From JANQLU01 sp964434955 (GTDB lineage: Bacteria; Planctomycetota; Planctomycetia; Pirellulales; Pirellulaceae): 64,000 nt of DNA. This document shows, one piece after another, positions 17,645 through 25,652 of this stretch. The DNA is taken from the NCBI GenBank assembly GCA_964434955.1, contig CAYSXI010000009.1, forward strand, positions 1 to 64,000, given 5' to 3'. Under the pieces are notes generated by a model. It worked only from the letters and a program-made list of their open reading frames with translations. It was not told where the DNA came from and made no database searches. How positions within the stretch are numbered: position 1 is the stretch's first letter; each line of letters opens with the position of its first letter. The position numbers and the translations under genes are program-made.

Positions 17645-20203
17645 CTAATCGATTTGCGAAGCACCGGCTTCTTCCAGCGCTTCGAGAATCTGTTTCTTGG
17701 TGACAAACGCGTCGAACGTGATCGGTTCATCGGCGCGTCCGGCCGGGATGATCGCGATATAAGGAATGGCCTCTGCCTCGTTTCCAGCCCAACGCAAATA
17801 CTTTCTCGCGAAGATTTCGTTTGGCGTTCCTTTTTTGTCAAAGCTTGCCTTGGCAGCGATCACGCGATTGTTCGTAACTAATTCCAATGTGTCTTTTTGA
17901 TTCAGAGCAACCTGCTCGTTAACGCGGCAAGTCGATCACCAATAGGCCGTGAAGTCGATCAGCATCGTGTACTTGCCGGGCGGGCGTTCCTGCGCCTCGG
18001 CGATCTTCGGCTGATAGTTCATCTCAAATCGCTCCCGTGCTTCCGGGAGAATCCACCAAAACGCGATGTAGCCACAGACCGCGGCCAGCGCGATGGAAGT
18101 CGTCCAGCGAATGGCTTTTTGACGTGACGTCGCGGTGAATGACATTGAGCCAATCCACCAGCAACCCAACCAGAGTCCAAACAGCAGAGTGAATACGGGC
18201 AAAATGTATTCAAAGTTGACGACGCGAACGATCCAGATCACGGTTCCCAGCAACACAAAGCCCATCATTTGCTTGAACGTGACCATCCAGTTGCCCGGTT
18301 TGGGCAGGAATGATACCAGCTTCGGATTCAAACCGATGATGATAAACGGAGAGGCCATTCCAATTCCCATCGCAGTAAAGATCGCGTAAACCACGAATGG
18401 ATGCTGCTGGAAGGCCCAGGTCAAAACGGGAATGATGAAAGGTCCGGTGCATGGCGTCGCGAGCACGGTCGTCAGAACGCCTTTCAAAAACGCGCCGGTC
18501 ATCCCTTCTTTCTCGGTCAGTTCAGAAGCTTTTCCTGTGCCGACGAATCCCGGGATCGGAATTTCCCAGATACCAATCAGACTCAAAGCAAAAACGTAAA
18601 CGACGCAGGCGAGAATGATGTTGAATTCCTGACTCTGGAATTGCTTACCCCAAGTAACGCCCGCAAAAACACCGAGTGTTGCAAGGACAAGGAATACCGC
18701 AATGATCCCGGCAGAGTAAGTCGCGTTCAGCGCGAAAGCTTTTGTCTTGTTGTCACCACCCTGTTGAACAAAGGACATGACCTTGAGGCCAATCACCGGG
18801 AGAACGCAGGGCATGACATTGAGAATCAATCCGCCCAGGAATCCCCAAAATAGGGCCTGGAAAAACGTGCCGAATGAAAACGTCTTTGCCAAGCCGGATC
18901 CGGTGGAAGACTTTCGCTCGTGCTGCTCAAAATCGAAGGCGGTTTGATTGCCCGATTCATCGGTGACGAATGCGAACTTGGAAAGCAGTTCTTCGGTGAA
19001 TGGTTCCCAGGGAAGATTGTCACCTTCGGTTTTGATGGGTGTGAAAGCTTTCTTTTCTTCCGGTTTATCGGCATCCGGCTTGTAATCTTCATCCAGGCTC
19101 TTGATGACTTCGCCGTAGTCGGACTTGTCGGAAAATCGAACTGCTGCCCAGGGTTCCTTCCCGTCGACTTCGAACTCGACCTCAAAACCGACCGCGTCGG
19201 GCGGGTCGCAATTGACTTTGCAAGTTTGGAATCCAATCAGCCCTTCGAGCTTGATTTTCTTTTCTTCGAAATCTTTGGGAATCTCGATTTCATAACTGAA
19301 CGTGACCGGTTCCTTGTAGTACCAGGTGTCAATTCCGCCGATGTTTTCAACAATCGGTTGAATGGACTCAGTGGGTGCGTGAAGCGTTAGGCCACTGGTT
19401 TTGACAAAAGAAATCAATGTCGCCGTATAGTCCTTTACCTGCTCCTCGTGGAACGCATAAACATGGAACCCATCCAGTCCTTTGGCTGAGATATTCAGTT
19501 GGACTTTTTCGCCGGGAACAATTCTACCGGATTTGGATTTCGCCACGATGTGTCCCGAGAAGACAGCATGTGAATCGCTGGCCTGGAGGGGGACTTCCTT
19601 GATCTTGGGCGCGGGGGTCGCTGGAACCGTCTCGCTCTTGGCTTTGAGATATCCGTCAAACTTGACGGACAAAGTTTCTTCAACCTCAATGCATTGGACC
19701 TTGCAAACTTGGCCGGTGTAGATCAGGTCGATGTTGGTCTTTTTGGCATCGACGCCTTCTGGAAATTCGAATGGAGCCGTCCAGGTCACAAAGGTGTCGT
19801 GTTTTTCAATTCGAATTCCGAATACTTCATCTTTTTCGATGATCTTCGGTTCATGGTCGGGATTGAAAGCGCCCAACGACTTGAGCTGGTCCCGCTTCTT
19901 GAGTCGAATCTTGCTGGCTGTTGGCGGTCGAACTTGTTTGAGCGAATAGCAGTACCAACCGTCGGCAATTTCTGCGGTGATTGAAATCTCACCTTTTTGA
20001 GTCCCTTCGATCAGCTTGAAGGAGGCCGAAAGGGTCATTGGCTCGCCGCTTCCGCCGCCGCCGCCAAGACCGCCGAGCTCTTCTTGAAGTCCCAAGCCTT
20101 GAGCCGACAAAACGGTCGGCAGCGAAAACACGAGCAAGGCGAAGGCAAACAGTGCCCGAAGAAGATACGAACGTACTTTGTTGCGTTTCGAATTCATAGT
20201 CAT
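17645..20203 (-). CDS. Predicted selenoprotein: DsbD-family transmembrane thiol:disulfide reductase, Sec at in-frame TGA
   Basis: Read through one TGA, this frame encodes 852 residues. In order: signal peptide (to about residue 34), Gly-rich linker, first DsbD-alpha-like domain (about 55-185, with CKVQC at 167-171), second alpha-like domain (about 215-345, with CKVNC at 328-332), a CcdA-like eight-helix membrane domain (about 445-720) with the cysteines NVMPCVLP (C466) and ATPCTGPF (C585), and a C-terminal thioredoxin domain. The first 755 codons end DFTAYW; the next codon is TGA (17936-17938), then STCRVNEQVALNQ and a normal thioredoxin-like tail with a cis-Pro-type AIPYIAI. Thus the expected CxxC reads U756-S-T-C759. 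DsbD family proteins carry electrons from cytosolic thioredoxin to periplasmic partners. A SECIS-like hairpin follows the TGA. Alternatives are a sequencing error or a nonsense mutation. The cysteine framework is otherwise intact and the downstream part shows no decay. Confidence 0.85.
17905..17917 (-). promoter_or_regulatory. SECIS-like hairpin for selenocysteine insertion
   Basis: On the transcript, GAGCA-GGU-UGCUC forms a 5-bp stem with a GGU loop. The stem begins 18 nt and the loop 23 nt after the UGA. Bacterial SECIS elements lie inside the coding sequence just after the UGA and typically show a short apical stem and a loop with an early conserved G. The E. coli fdhF element contains the comparable GCAGGUCUGC. 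Below the stem only a weak U-A/U-G/A-U extension is possible. Its function is inferred from position and loop sequence. Confidence 0.72.
17936..17938 (-). other. In-frame TGA read as selenocysteine codon
   Basis: The codon sits at the position of the first cysteine of the thioredoxin CxxC motif: GAC TTC ACG GCC TAT TGG TGA TCG ACT TGC, or D-F-T-A-Y-W-U-S-T-C. The frame upstream is open for 755 codons and downstream for 96 codons before the true stop. TGA serves as an ordinary stop elsewhere in the window (der, mtnA), so global reassignment is unlikely. Confidence 0.85.
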
Positions 20204-20243
20204 TTATCCACCGCGAATCAAAACGCAGTCCAGGCTGGCGTTT

Positions 20244-20768
20244 TTACTTTTTTGTTTGCGGTTTTTCGTAATATCCACTGAATTTGGCAACCGCCTTTTT
20301 GTTGCTGAATGGTGTGCAATTTTCTTCGCTGCACACTTGGCCTGTTACCGAGATTGATACTTCAACGTTTTTGGGTTCTACGCCACTCGCGACGGTAATC
20401 GGTGCGACGAAAACGATTTTTCCATAGTGCTTTTCAATTCGGCAATTGAACAGCTCATCGTTTTCAATCACCGTCGGCTTTTTTGTCGGCTTGAACGCAC
20501 CAAGCTTGAACTGCTTCGACTCAGCAATCTTGAGTTTGGTCGCCGGTGGTCCTTTTTTCTGCGTCAACGAATAAACGTAATGCTTCTCAGGAATTTTCGC
20601 CGTAAGAATTAGTTTTCCCGTCGACTTTCCTTTTTCCAATTGGAACTCTGCCGAAAGCTTGATCGGTTCGTCTGAGGTTGAGTTAGTGAACTGAGCGGAA
20701 GCCGATCCCGCCAGGCAAACCAACATTAGAACAAATGACATGCAAAGACTCGTTTTGGATGGAATCAT
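20244..20768 (-). CDS. Small periplasmic DsbD-alpha-like protein
   Basis: The product (174 residues) has a signal peptide (MIPSKTSLCMSFVLMLVCLAGSASAQ) and a single domain. That domain closely parallels the first alpha-like domain of the downstream DsbD protein: IKLSAEFQLEKGKSTGKLILT, HYVYSLTQKKGPPATK, FKPTKKPTVIEND and VSVTGQVC. Its cysteine pair is C146 and C151 (CSEENC), with an extra C109. The pair probably accepts or donates a disulfide in the periplasm. The gene lies 40 bp upstream of the DsbD-family gene in the same direction, so it is probably the first gene of a two-gene redox unit. The start is the ATG at 20768; the open frame extends further upstream without family support. Confidence 0.8.
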   Translation of the reverse strand: MIPSKTSLCMSFVLMLVCLAGSASAQFTNSTSDEPIKLSAEFQLEKGKSTGKLILTAKIPEKHYVYSLTQKKGPPATKLKIAESKQFKLGAFKPTKKPTVIENDELFNCRIEKHYGKIVFVAPITVASGVEPKNVEVSISVTGQVCSEENCTPFSNKKAVAKFSGYYEKPQTKK

Positions 20769-20846
20769 CAAACTACCTAGATTACAGCCCATTTTCTCAA
20801 TCGAACCTACAAAATACCATTTTGGATCAACACGACTCAACGTCAT

Positions 20847-21884
20847 TTATCGGTCAAAAAGGTGATTTTGGGTCGGATTTTCCAGAAATTGCATGTGCTT
20901 TATGTTTCTACTCATTCGCTTTTCAATGAGTTCGTGGGAATCGAATGTTCTTTCCTGTCGGTAGATCCAATCGATCCAGTTCATCGATGACATCAGGATG
21001 TTCGCTCGGTTCAGGGTGAATCCCAGCTCAACCTCCAAGTCACTTAGATTCGCGTGCCGCCTGTAGGCTTCATACGCATTTGGAAAACTTGACGGGTCAT
21101 CGCTGGCAAGGCTAACAGATAATCTTGAAATATCGGTGGCAGGATGATCGATATCCAAAGCCCCGTAATCGACAATCCCGTTAAGTTTTTCACCCTCAAA
21201 AAGAAGGTGGTCGTGCCAGATGTCTCGGAAACAAGGGACTAACCTCAGGTTTTGATCGCTAAGTTGATTCAGGTCATGTGCAACCGGATCTCGAAAACGG
21301 TGAAATAATTCGCAAACCTGTATCGCCAATGGAAATAGTCGGGCTTTCAAGGGTGCTGGGCGAACTTGAAGCGATTGACGGATTTCCTCGGAGCGAATGT
21401 CCGCCAATTGGTGGAGTCGACTGATCCGGTTTCGCACTGCCGGGACCGGACCAAGTTTCGAACTGAACTTCGATGAAATTTCATGAAATTGAGTGAGCGA
21501 GCCAAAAATCGAATCCAGTTTTGAGTTGGAGGGATTCGATTCGTAGCTGGCTTCGCCTTCGATCCACCTTTCGGCTTGCCAGAGCGAATCGTTGAAATTC
21601 ACCAATGTGGCACCGGCAACTGATTTCTCGGGGCAGGCCAAAAACCAGCATCCGTTTTGAAAACAGTGTTCAATGACCTGGTGAATCCAGATTTGCCGCT
21701 TGCCGTACGGATTGCCGGTTCTTGGCAGTTTCCGCAACAATAGTGACCCGGAATGGGTGGCGACACGAAACAGTTGGCTGCCGCTGAATCCACCATTGTT
21801 TCCCAGGCTTTGGACAGCCAATGAATCTACAGGTTGATCGGCGAGGCAACAGAATTGAGTCAGGACTTGAAGGACTGAATTCAC
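20847..21884 (-). CDS. Aminoglycoside/choline-kinase-type phosphotransferase
   Basis: This 345-residue protein belongs to the APH-type kinase fold. The nucleotide-binding lobe includes LFRVATHSGSLLLRKLPR. The catalytic loop is CFRDIWHDHLLFEGEKLNGIVDYGALDIDHPATDISRL, split here as IWHDHLLFEGEKL and GIVDYGALDID; it contains the catalytic Asp and the metal-binding D-Y-G. The loop has WHDH in place of the common HGDLH. The substrate is unknown; homoserine, choline, sugars or antibiotics are all possible in this superfamily. The start is GTG at 21884. It lies 78 bp upstream of the DsbD-alpha-like gene on the same strand and is divergent from glnB. Confidence 0.75.
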   Translation of the reverse strand: MNSVLQVLTQFCCLADQPVDSLAVQSLGNNGGFSGSQLFRVATHSGSLLLRKLPRTGNPYGKRQIWIHQVIEHCFQNGCWFLACPEKSVAGATLVNFNDSLWQAERWIEGEASYESNPSNSKLDSIFGSLTQFHEISSKFSSKLGPVPAVRNRISRLHQLADIRSEEIRQSLQVRPAPLKARLFPLAIQVCELFHRFRDPVAHDLNQLSDQNLRLVPCFRDIWHDHLLFEGEKLNGIVDYGALDIDHPATDISRLSVSLASDDPSSFPNAYEAYRRHANLSDLEVELGFTLNRANILMSSMNWIDWIYRQERTFDSHELIEKRMSRNIKHMQFLENPTQNHLFDR

Positions 21885-21946
21885 GCAACTTCATCCTAGA
21901 TTCGATGAATTAGATTGAGACCATCCGTTCTAAGGATACTGAATTC

Positions 21947-22294
21947 ATGAAGATGATCTTAGCTGTCATTCAGCCGACCAAACTTCGGGCGGTTCAGGAA
22001 GCCCTTTTCAAAGTCGGGGTTGAGCGAATTACCATCTCGGATTCCCAGGAGTTTGTCGAGGCGGAGGAACCCGTGATCGGGGGACGCGCCAATGAATACT
22101 CAGCCAGGGTCCATCGCAAAATCACCTTGGAAATTGCCGTCAACGATGATTTCGTCGACAAAACGATCGCAACCATCTGCGAGGTCGCCAAAACAGGAAC
22201 TTTGGGAAATGACGGAGATGGCAAAATCTTTGTCCTGCCGCTTGGTGAAGCGATTCAATTCAGTCCCGAGACTCGCGGCCAAAGTGCCATCTGA
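21947..22294 (+). CDS. glnB: PII-family signal transduction protein
   Basis: PII proteins bind ATP/ADP and 2-oxoglutarate and control nitrogen or carbon transport and metabolism. The 115 residues start MKMILAVIQPTKLRAVQEAL, typical of PII. The T-loop region is divergent (EPVIGGRANEYSARVHRKITLEI) but keeps the Tyr equivalent to the uridylylation site Tyr51. The B- and C-loop region TGTLGNDGDGKIFVLPLGEAIQ resembles the usual TGxxGDGKIFV, with two extra residues (ND). Usual partners such as amtB or glnA are absent. The next substantial gene is a SulP-type anion transporter. The specific symbol (glnB, glnK or a carbon-specific PII) is uncertain. Confidence 0.85.
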   Translation: MKMILAVIQPTKLRAVQEALFKVGVERITISDSQEFVEAEEPVIGGRANEYSARVHRKITLEIAVNDDFVDKTIATICEVAKTGTLGNDGDGKIFVLPLGEAIQFSPETRGQSAI

Positions 22295-22536
22295 TCGGAA
22301 TGATGGATGAGGGTGGTTTCAATCCGTGCAGATTTGCCGATTCTGACAGCTTTCGCTGGAAATAGATGCTTGGCTGGGTTATGTTTTTGCATGGAAATGA
22401 CCGATTTCCTTAATGTTGCTCCCTTCTGATTTCCAGAAAATCGCTAATATTTGAATTCCTGCGAAACTCGGAAACCCAATCGGACTTAAATTCGCAGCAG
22501 CATTGGAATACGTCCAAAACGTTCTGGTTGACCCAA

Positions 22537-22851
22537 ATGAAAACCGTCCCATTCGAACTTGCTCGGGCTTTTGCTTCGATCCTTGTGGTCGTGACGCTGG
22601 GTTTGGGAACGGTTGGTTTCGAGGCGTCGGAATCATACAAAAGCTCGGAGTCGGTCGAGATTGAGCTGGAAGAAGAGGTCGCTTGTCGGCACGCGGAATC
22701 CGAGCCCCGGGTTGAATATCGACGACGCAATCGGTCCTCCTTCATCGCTCGAAAGACTTCCACTACCAATGGATTTACGAGATCCACTCCGTCGCGATCT
22801 TATTCTTCCTACCACTTCCACAACGGATTTGGCGGCGAATTAACGACCTAG
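22537..22851 (+). CDS. Small secreted or membrane-anchored protein, hypothetical
   Basis: The open frame of 104 residues from ATG 22537 begins MKTVPFELARAFASILVVVTLGLGTVG, a plausible signal sequence or membrane anchor. An acidic stretch (SVEIELEEEVACRHAESEP) follows, then a basic Ser/Arg-rich tail. I recognise no family. It lies between glnB and the SulP gene on the same strand. Its reality rests only on the signal-like start and lack of a competing frame. Confidence 0.4.
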   Translation: MKTVPFELARAFASILVVVTLGLGTVGFEASESYKSSESVEIELEEEVACRHAESEPRVEYRRRNRSSFIARKTSTTNGFTRSTPSRSYSSYHFHNGFGGELTT

Positions 22852-22991
22852 GGATCGATTCGTCTTAATGGTTCACGGCGTTTGCTGAACACGCTGTGAT
22901 GCTTCCGTTTTGATTCCCTATTCTGATTCTGGTTCGCAAGCTTTGAGCCAGTTCTGATTTCGCCAAACCGCCTGTTATTGAAGAAAGAGTC

Positions 22992-24704
22992 ATGGAAAAC
23001 AACGATCGACATCACCCCGAAGAACAAAAGCCAAAAAAAGAACAGGTTGCAAATGAAGACAAGGGTTTTTGGGATATCCACAAATGGAAGTCCGATTTTC
23101 TTGCTTCGATCGTCGTATTTCTCGTCGCCTTGCCATTGTGTATCGGGATTGCCGTCGCCGTTGGCGTAAGCCCGGCTCGGGCTCTGTTGACCGGAATCAT
23201 CGGAGGGATCGTGGTTGGATTCTTCGCCGGTTCTCCCCTTCAGGTGAGTGGTCCAGCGGCAGGTCTTTTTGTTATTGTCGCGGATCTGTTGACCAAGGCC
23301 CGCGCCGAGTTTCTCAAATCAGCGGATTCGACCCTGAGTCAAGCCGATGCAGAAACGGGAGCCGTTCAATACTCGCTGATGGTATTGGGTGCGAGCGTGT
23401 TCCTGGCCGGTATTTTGCAAATTGTTGCTGGGCGTTTGCGGCTTGGGCAATGGTTTCGCGCGGTTTCGCCCGCGGTCATTAAAGGAATGCTTGCTGGAAT
23501 CGGTATTCTGATTCTCGTCAGCCAGTTTCATGTGATGCTGGACCACAAGGCAATGTGGAACGGTGAAAAAGCACATGGGGCCGTCCAGTACATCGCGACC
23601 ATCCCAGAAGCCATATCCAAATGTTTCTCCGCGGATACTTCGGCCAATCATCACTTGGCGGCATTTATCGGAATCGTTGGAATCGCGGTCTTCATGCTTT
23701 GGCCACGCGTCGCGCCCAAGAGCCTGCGGTTCTTGCCGGCGGCTCTCATCGGTATTTTGATCACCGCGATCGTCGCAACGGTCACGAAGTTCGAAGTGCA
23801 AAAACTTGAAGTTCCAGCCAATATTTTTACCGAAGTGACGATTCCCGATCTCAACTGGCTCGGTCTTCTGACGAACTCAACCGTTCTGACAGCCGCGTTC
23901 GTGATTGCGTTGATCGCGAGTGCCGAAACGTTACTTTGTGCCACGGCAGTCGATCAAATGCACTCCGGTCCGCGAACCAAGTACGACCAGGAACTTTCAG
24001 CACAGGGAGTCGGAAATGTCCTTTGCGGTTTGATTGGCGCCCTTCCAATGACCGGGGTAATTGTTCGTTCAAGTGCCAATGTGAATTCGGGCGCGGTAAC
24101 GCGAGCCTCCAGTATCATGCACGGCTTCTGGCTGCTGTTGTTTGTTGCGGCGATTCCATTTATTTTGAATTACATTCCACGGTCGGCATTGGGCGCGTTG
24201 CTGGTTTATACCGGCTTCAAGCTCGTCAACATCAAGGATATCAAGGCACTTTGGCAAACGAGTCGCGGTGAGGCTGGCATCTATTTTGCCACCGTCATCA
24301 TGATCGTGTTCACCGACCTTTTGATCGGAGTCGTTTTCGGAATCGCACTTTCTGCAATCAAGTTGCTGGTTCGATTTTCAAACATGAAGGTCGATCTGGT
24401 TGCCAACGAAGAAGAAAACCGTGTGGACCTGGTGATGGAAGGCGCGGCCACGTTCATCGGGCTGCCCAAACTCGCTCGCAAGCTGGAAGAAGTACCCGCG
24501 GGGGTTGAACTTCACGTTGACTTTGAGCACTTGGCATATATCGATCACGCCTGTTTGGACTTGTTGATGAATTGGGCCAAGCAGCATGCCGCATTTGGCG
24601 GCGAGTTGGTTGTCGATTGGGACAAGTTGCACGGAAGGTTTTCTACCAACGATTCCGCAAAAAAAGTAAAATCCAAAGTCGCAAGCAACGGCGAAAAAAT
24701 CTAA
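22992..24704 (+). CDS. SulP-family inorganic anion transporter with STAS domain
   Basis: The product (570 residues) has a charged cytoplasmic N-terminus (about 35 residues), then FWDIHKWKSDFLASIVVFLVALPLCIGIAVAVG and the SulP signature region GIIGGIVVGFFAGSPLQVSGPAAG. About 10-12 membrane spans follow, including IASAETLLCATAVDQMHSGPRTKYDQELSAQGVGNVLCGLIGALP; only parts are quoted here. A C-terminal STAS domain occupies about residues 460-550 (LHVDFEHLAYIDHACLDLL). SulP proteins move sulfate, bicarbonate, chloride or other anions. The nearby PII gene makes bicarbonate or another nutrient anion worth considering, but the substrate cannot be read from sequence. Start ATG 22992. Confidence 0.9.
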   Translation: MENNDRHHPEEQKPKKEQVANEDKGFWDIHKWKSDFLASIVVFLVALPLCIGIAVAVGVSPARALLTGIIGGIVVGFFAGSPLQVSGPAAGLFVIVADLLTKARAEFLKSADSTLSQADAETGAVQYSLMVLGASVFLAGILQIVAGRLRLGQWFRAVSPAVIKGMLAGIGILILVSQFHVMLDHKAMWNGEKAHGAVQYIATIPEAISKCFSADTSANHHLAAFIGIVGIAVFMLWPRVAPKSLRFLPAALIGILITAIVATVTKFEVQKLEVPANIFTEVTIPDLNWLGLLTNSTVLTAAFVIALIASAETLLCATAVDQMHSGPRTKYDQELSAQGVGNVLCGLIGALPMTGVIVRSSANVNSGAVTRASSIMHGFWLLLFVAAIPFILNYIPRSALGALLVYTGFKLVNIKDIKALWQTSRGEAGIYFATVIMIVFTDLLIGVVFGIALSAIKLLVRFSNMKVDLVANEEENRVDLVMEGAATFIGLPKLARKLEEVPAGVELHVDFEHLAYIDHACLDLLMNWAKQHAAFGGELVVDWDKLHGRFSTNDSAKKVKSKVASNGEKI

Positions 24705-24745
24705 GGGCTGAACCGACTTCCGATTTAGTCGAAATCAGGAACACC

Positions 24746-25096
24746 ATGATTCTACATCTGACATCTGACTTGATGGCCACCAGTGGCCTCAAGTCGGTAG
24801 CTCGCCAAAAAGGAGTAACGACCAAGGTCGTTATGTCACCCAAACAGCTGAGCTTTGAACAGGATGAGCCCGTGCAATTGCTCGTGATCGATTTGCAGAC
24901 CAATGGTCTGGATGTGGAAACGTTCATGGGCGAATTGCGGGCGAACTACCAGGGGCCGGTTATTGCCTATGCCCAACACGTTCACGAGGAATTGATCAGC
25001 TCGGCTCAGCAGGCTGGAATTCAAAACGTCATTACACGTGGCCAGTTTACGCGATCAATGGATCAGATCGTTGAATCCGTCGACGCCACGTCCTGA
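24746..25096 (+). CDS. Receiver-like (pseudo-receiver) single-domain protein
   Basis: The 116 residues start at ATG 24746 (MILHLTSDLMATSGLKSVAR). The fold pattern resembles a CheY-like domain: a hydrophobic strand LLVIDLQTNGLD at the phosphoacceptor position (Asp in VIDLQ), GPVIAYAQHVHEELISSAQQAG corresponding to beta4-alpha4, and NVITRGQFTRSMDQIV at the end. The acidic pocket at the N-terminus is lacking and the usual Lys of the last strand is Arg, so phosphorylation is doubtful. It starts 41 bp after the SulP gene and may be co-transcribed with it. The longer open frame upstream overlaps the STAS domain and is not supported. Confidence 0.7.
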   Translation: MILHLTSDLMATSGLKSVARQKGVTTKVVMSPKQLSFEQDEPVQLLVIDLQTNGLDVETFMGELRANYQGPVIAYAQHVHEELISSAQQAGIQNVITRGQFTRSMDQIVESVDATS

Positions 25097-25131
25097 CGGG
25101 CCGTCGGGCGATCGTCGAAAGGCTGGGGCAT

Positions 25132-25191
25132 GTTTGCCAATGCCATTCAACGTTTGCCAATGCTATTCAACGTTCGCCCAGGGCAATCAAC
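25132..25191. repeat. 20-bp tandem repeat, three copies
   Basis: Units are GTTTGCCAATGCCATTCAAC (25132-25151), GTTTGCCAATGCTATTCAAC (25152-25171) and the diverged GTTCGCCCAGGGCAATCAAC (25172-25191). The array fills the convergent space after the receiver-like gene and touches the stop codon of the SRPBCC gene. Confidence 0.8.
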
Positions 25192-25630
25192 CTTCACTTT
25201 CTGCAAAAGCCTTGAATTGGTCCAGCCATTTCTGGACCTGTTTCTTGAAGACTCCGGGAAACAGCTTAGCCATCAACTTGGGCATCAGTCCGCGAAATTC
25301 GAGATATTCGACTTGGGCAGTCCATTTGGTTTGCGAGTCGCCCAAGGCCTCGAATCGATTGGTCATCAAGTTAACCATCTGTTTGGCTTCGTAGTGCCCA
25401 ACCATTTCACTCGGAAGATTCTTGACTTGAAGCGTTTCAACGAGCTCAATTCGATGCTTTCCCGATTGATAAACCATTTTCGACTTGGCACCCGCTTCAC
25501 CCGGGCTTCCACTTAAATGTTCGAAACTCTGGAATCCATCCTGCCAATGCTTGAGATTTTCCACGCAGTCAAAAATCTCAATGACGCGATCAATCGGTTG
25601 GTTGATCGTTACGGTACATTCAAATTGCAT
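25187..25630 (-). CDS. SRPBCC (START/polyketide cyclase-like) family protein
   Basis: The 147 residues fit a helix-grip ligand-binding fold: MQFECTVTINQPIDRVIEIFDCVENLKHW at the start, beta-strand runs such as HRIELVETLQVKNLP, and the C-terminal amphipathic helix VFKKQVQKWLDQFKAFAE. This pattern is usual for SRPBCC proteins that bind or carry hydrophobic ligands. No catalytic residues are identifiable. It lies 22 bp after the DinB-like gene and is probably in the same transcript. Confidence 0.8.
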   Translation of the reverse strand: MQFECTVTINQPIDRVIEIFDCVENLKHWQDGFQSFEHLSGSPGEAGAKSKMVYQSGKHRIELVETLQVKNLPSEMVGHYEAKQMVNLMTNRFEALGDSQTKWTAQVEYLEFRGLMPKLMAKLFPGVFKKQVQKWLDQFKAFAESEG

Positions 25631-25652
25631 CGTGTGGTTTCCTGGTTTTGAT

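Noticed and set aside
17645..17887. Independent 80-codon gene starting with TTG
   Set aside because: It is the in-frame thioredoxin tail of the DsbD-family gene; it has no start signal of its own and lacks the catalytic motif, which lies upstream across the TGA.
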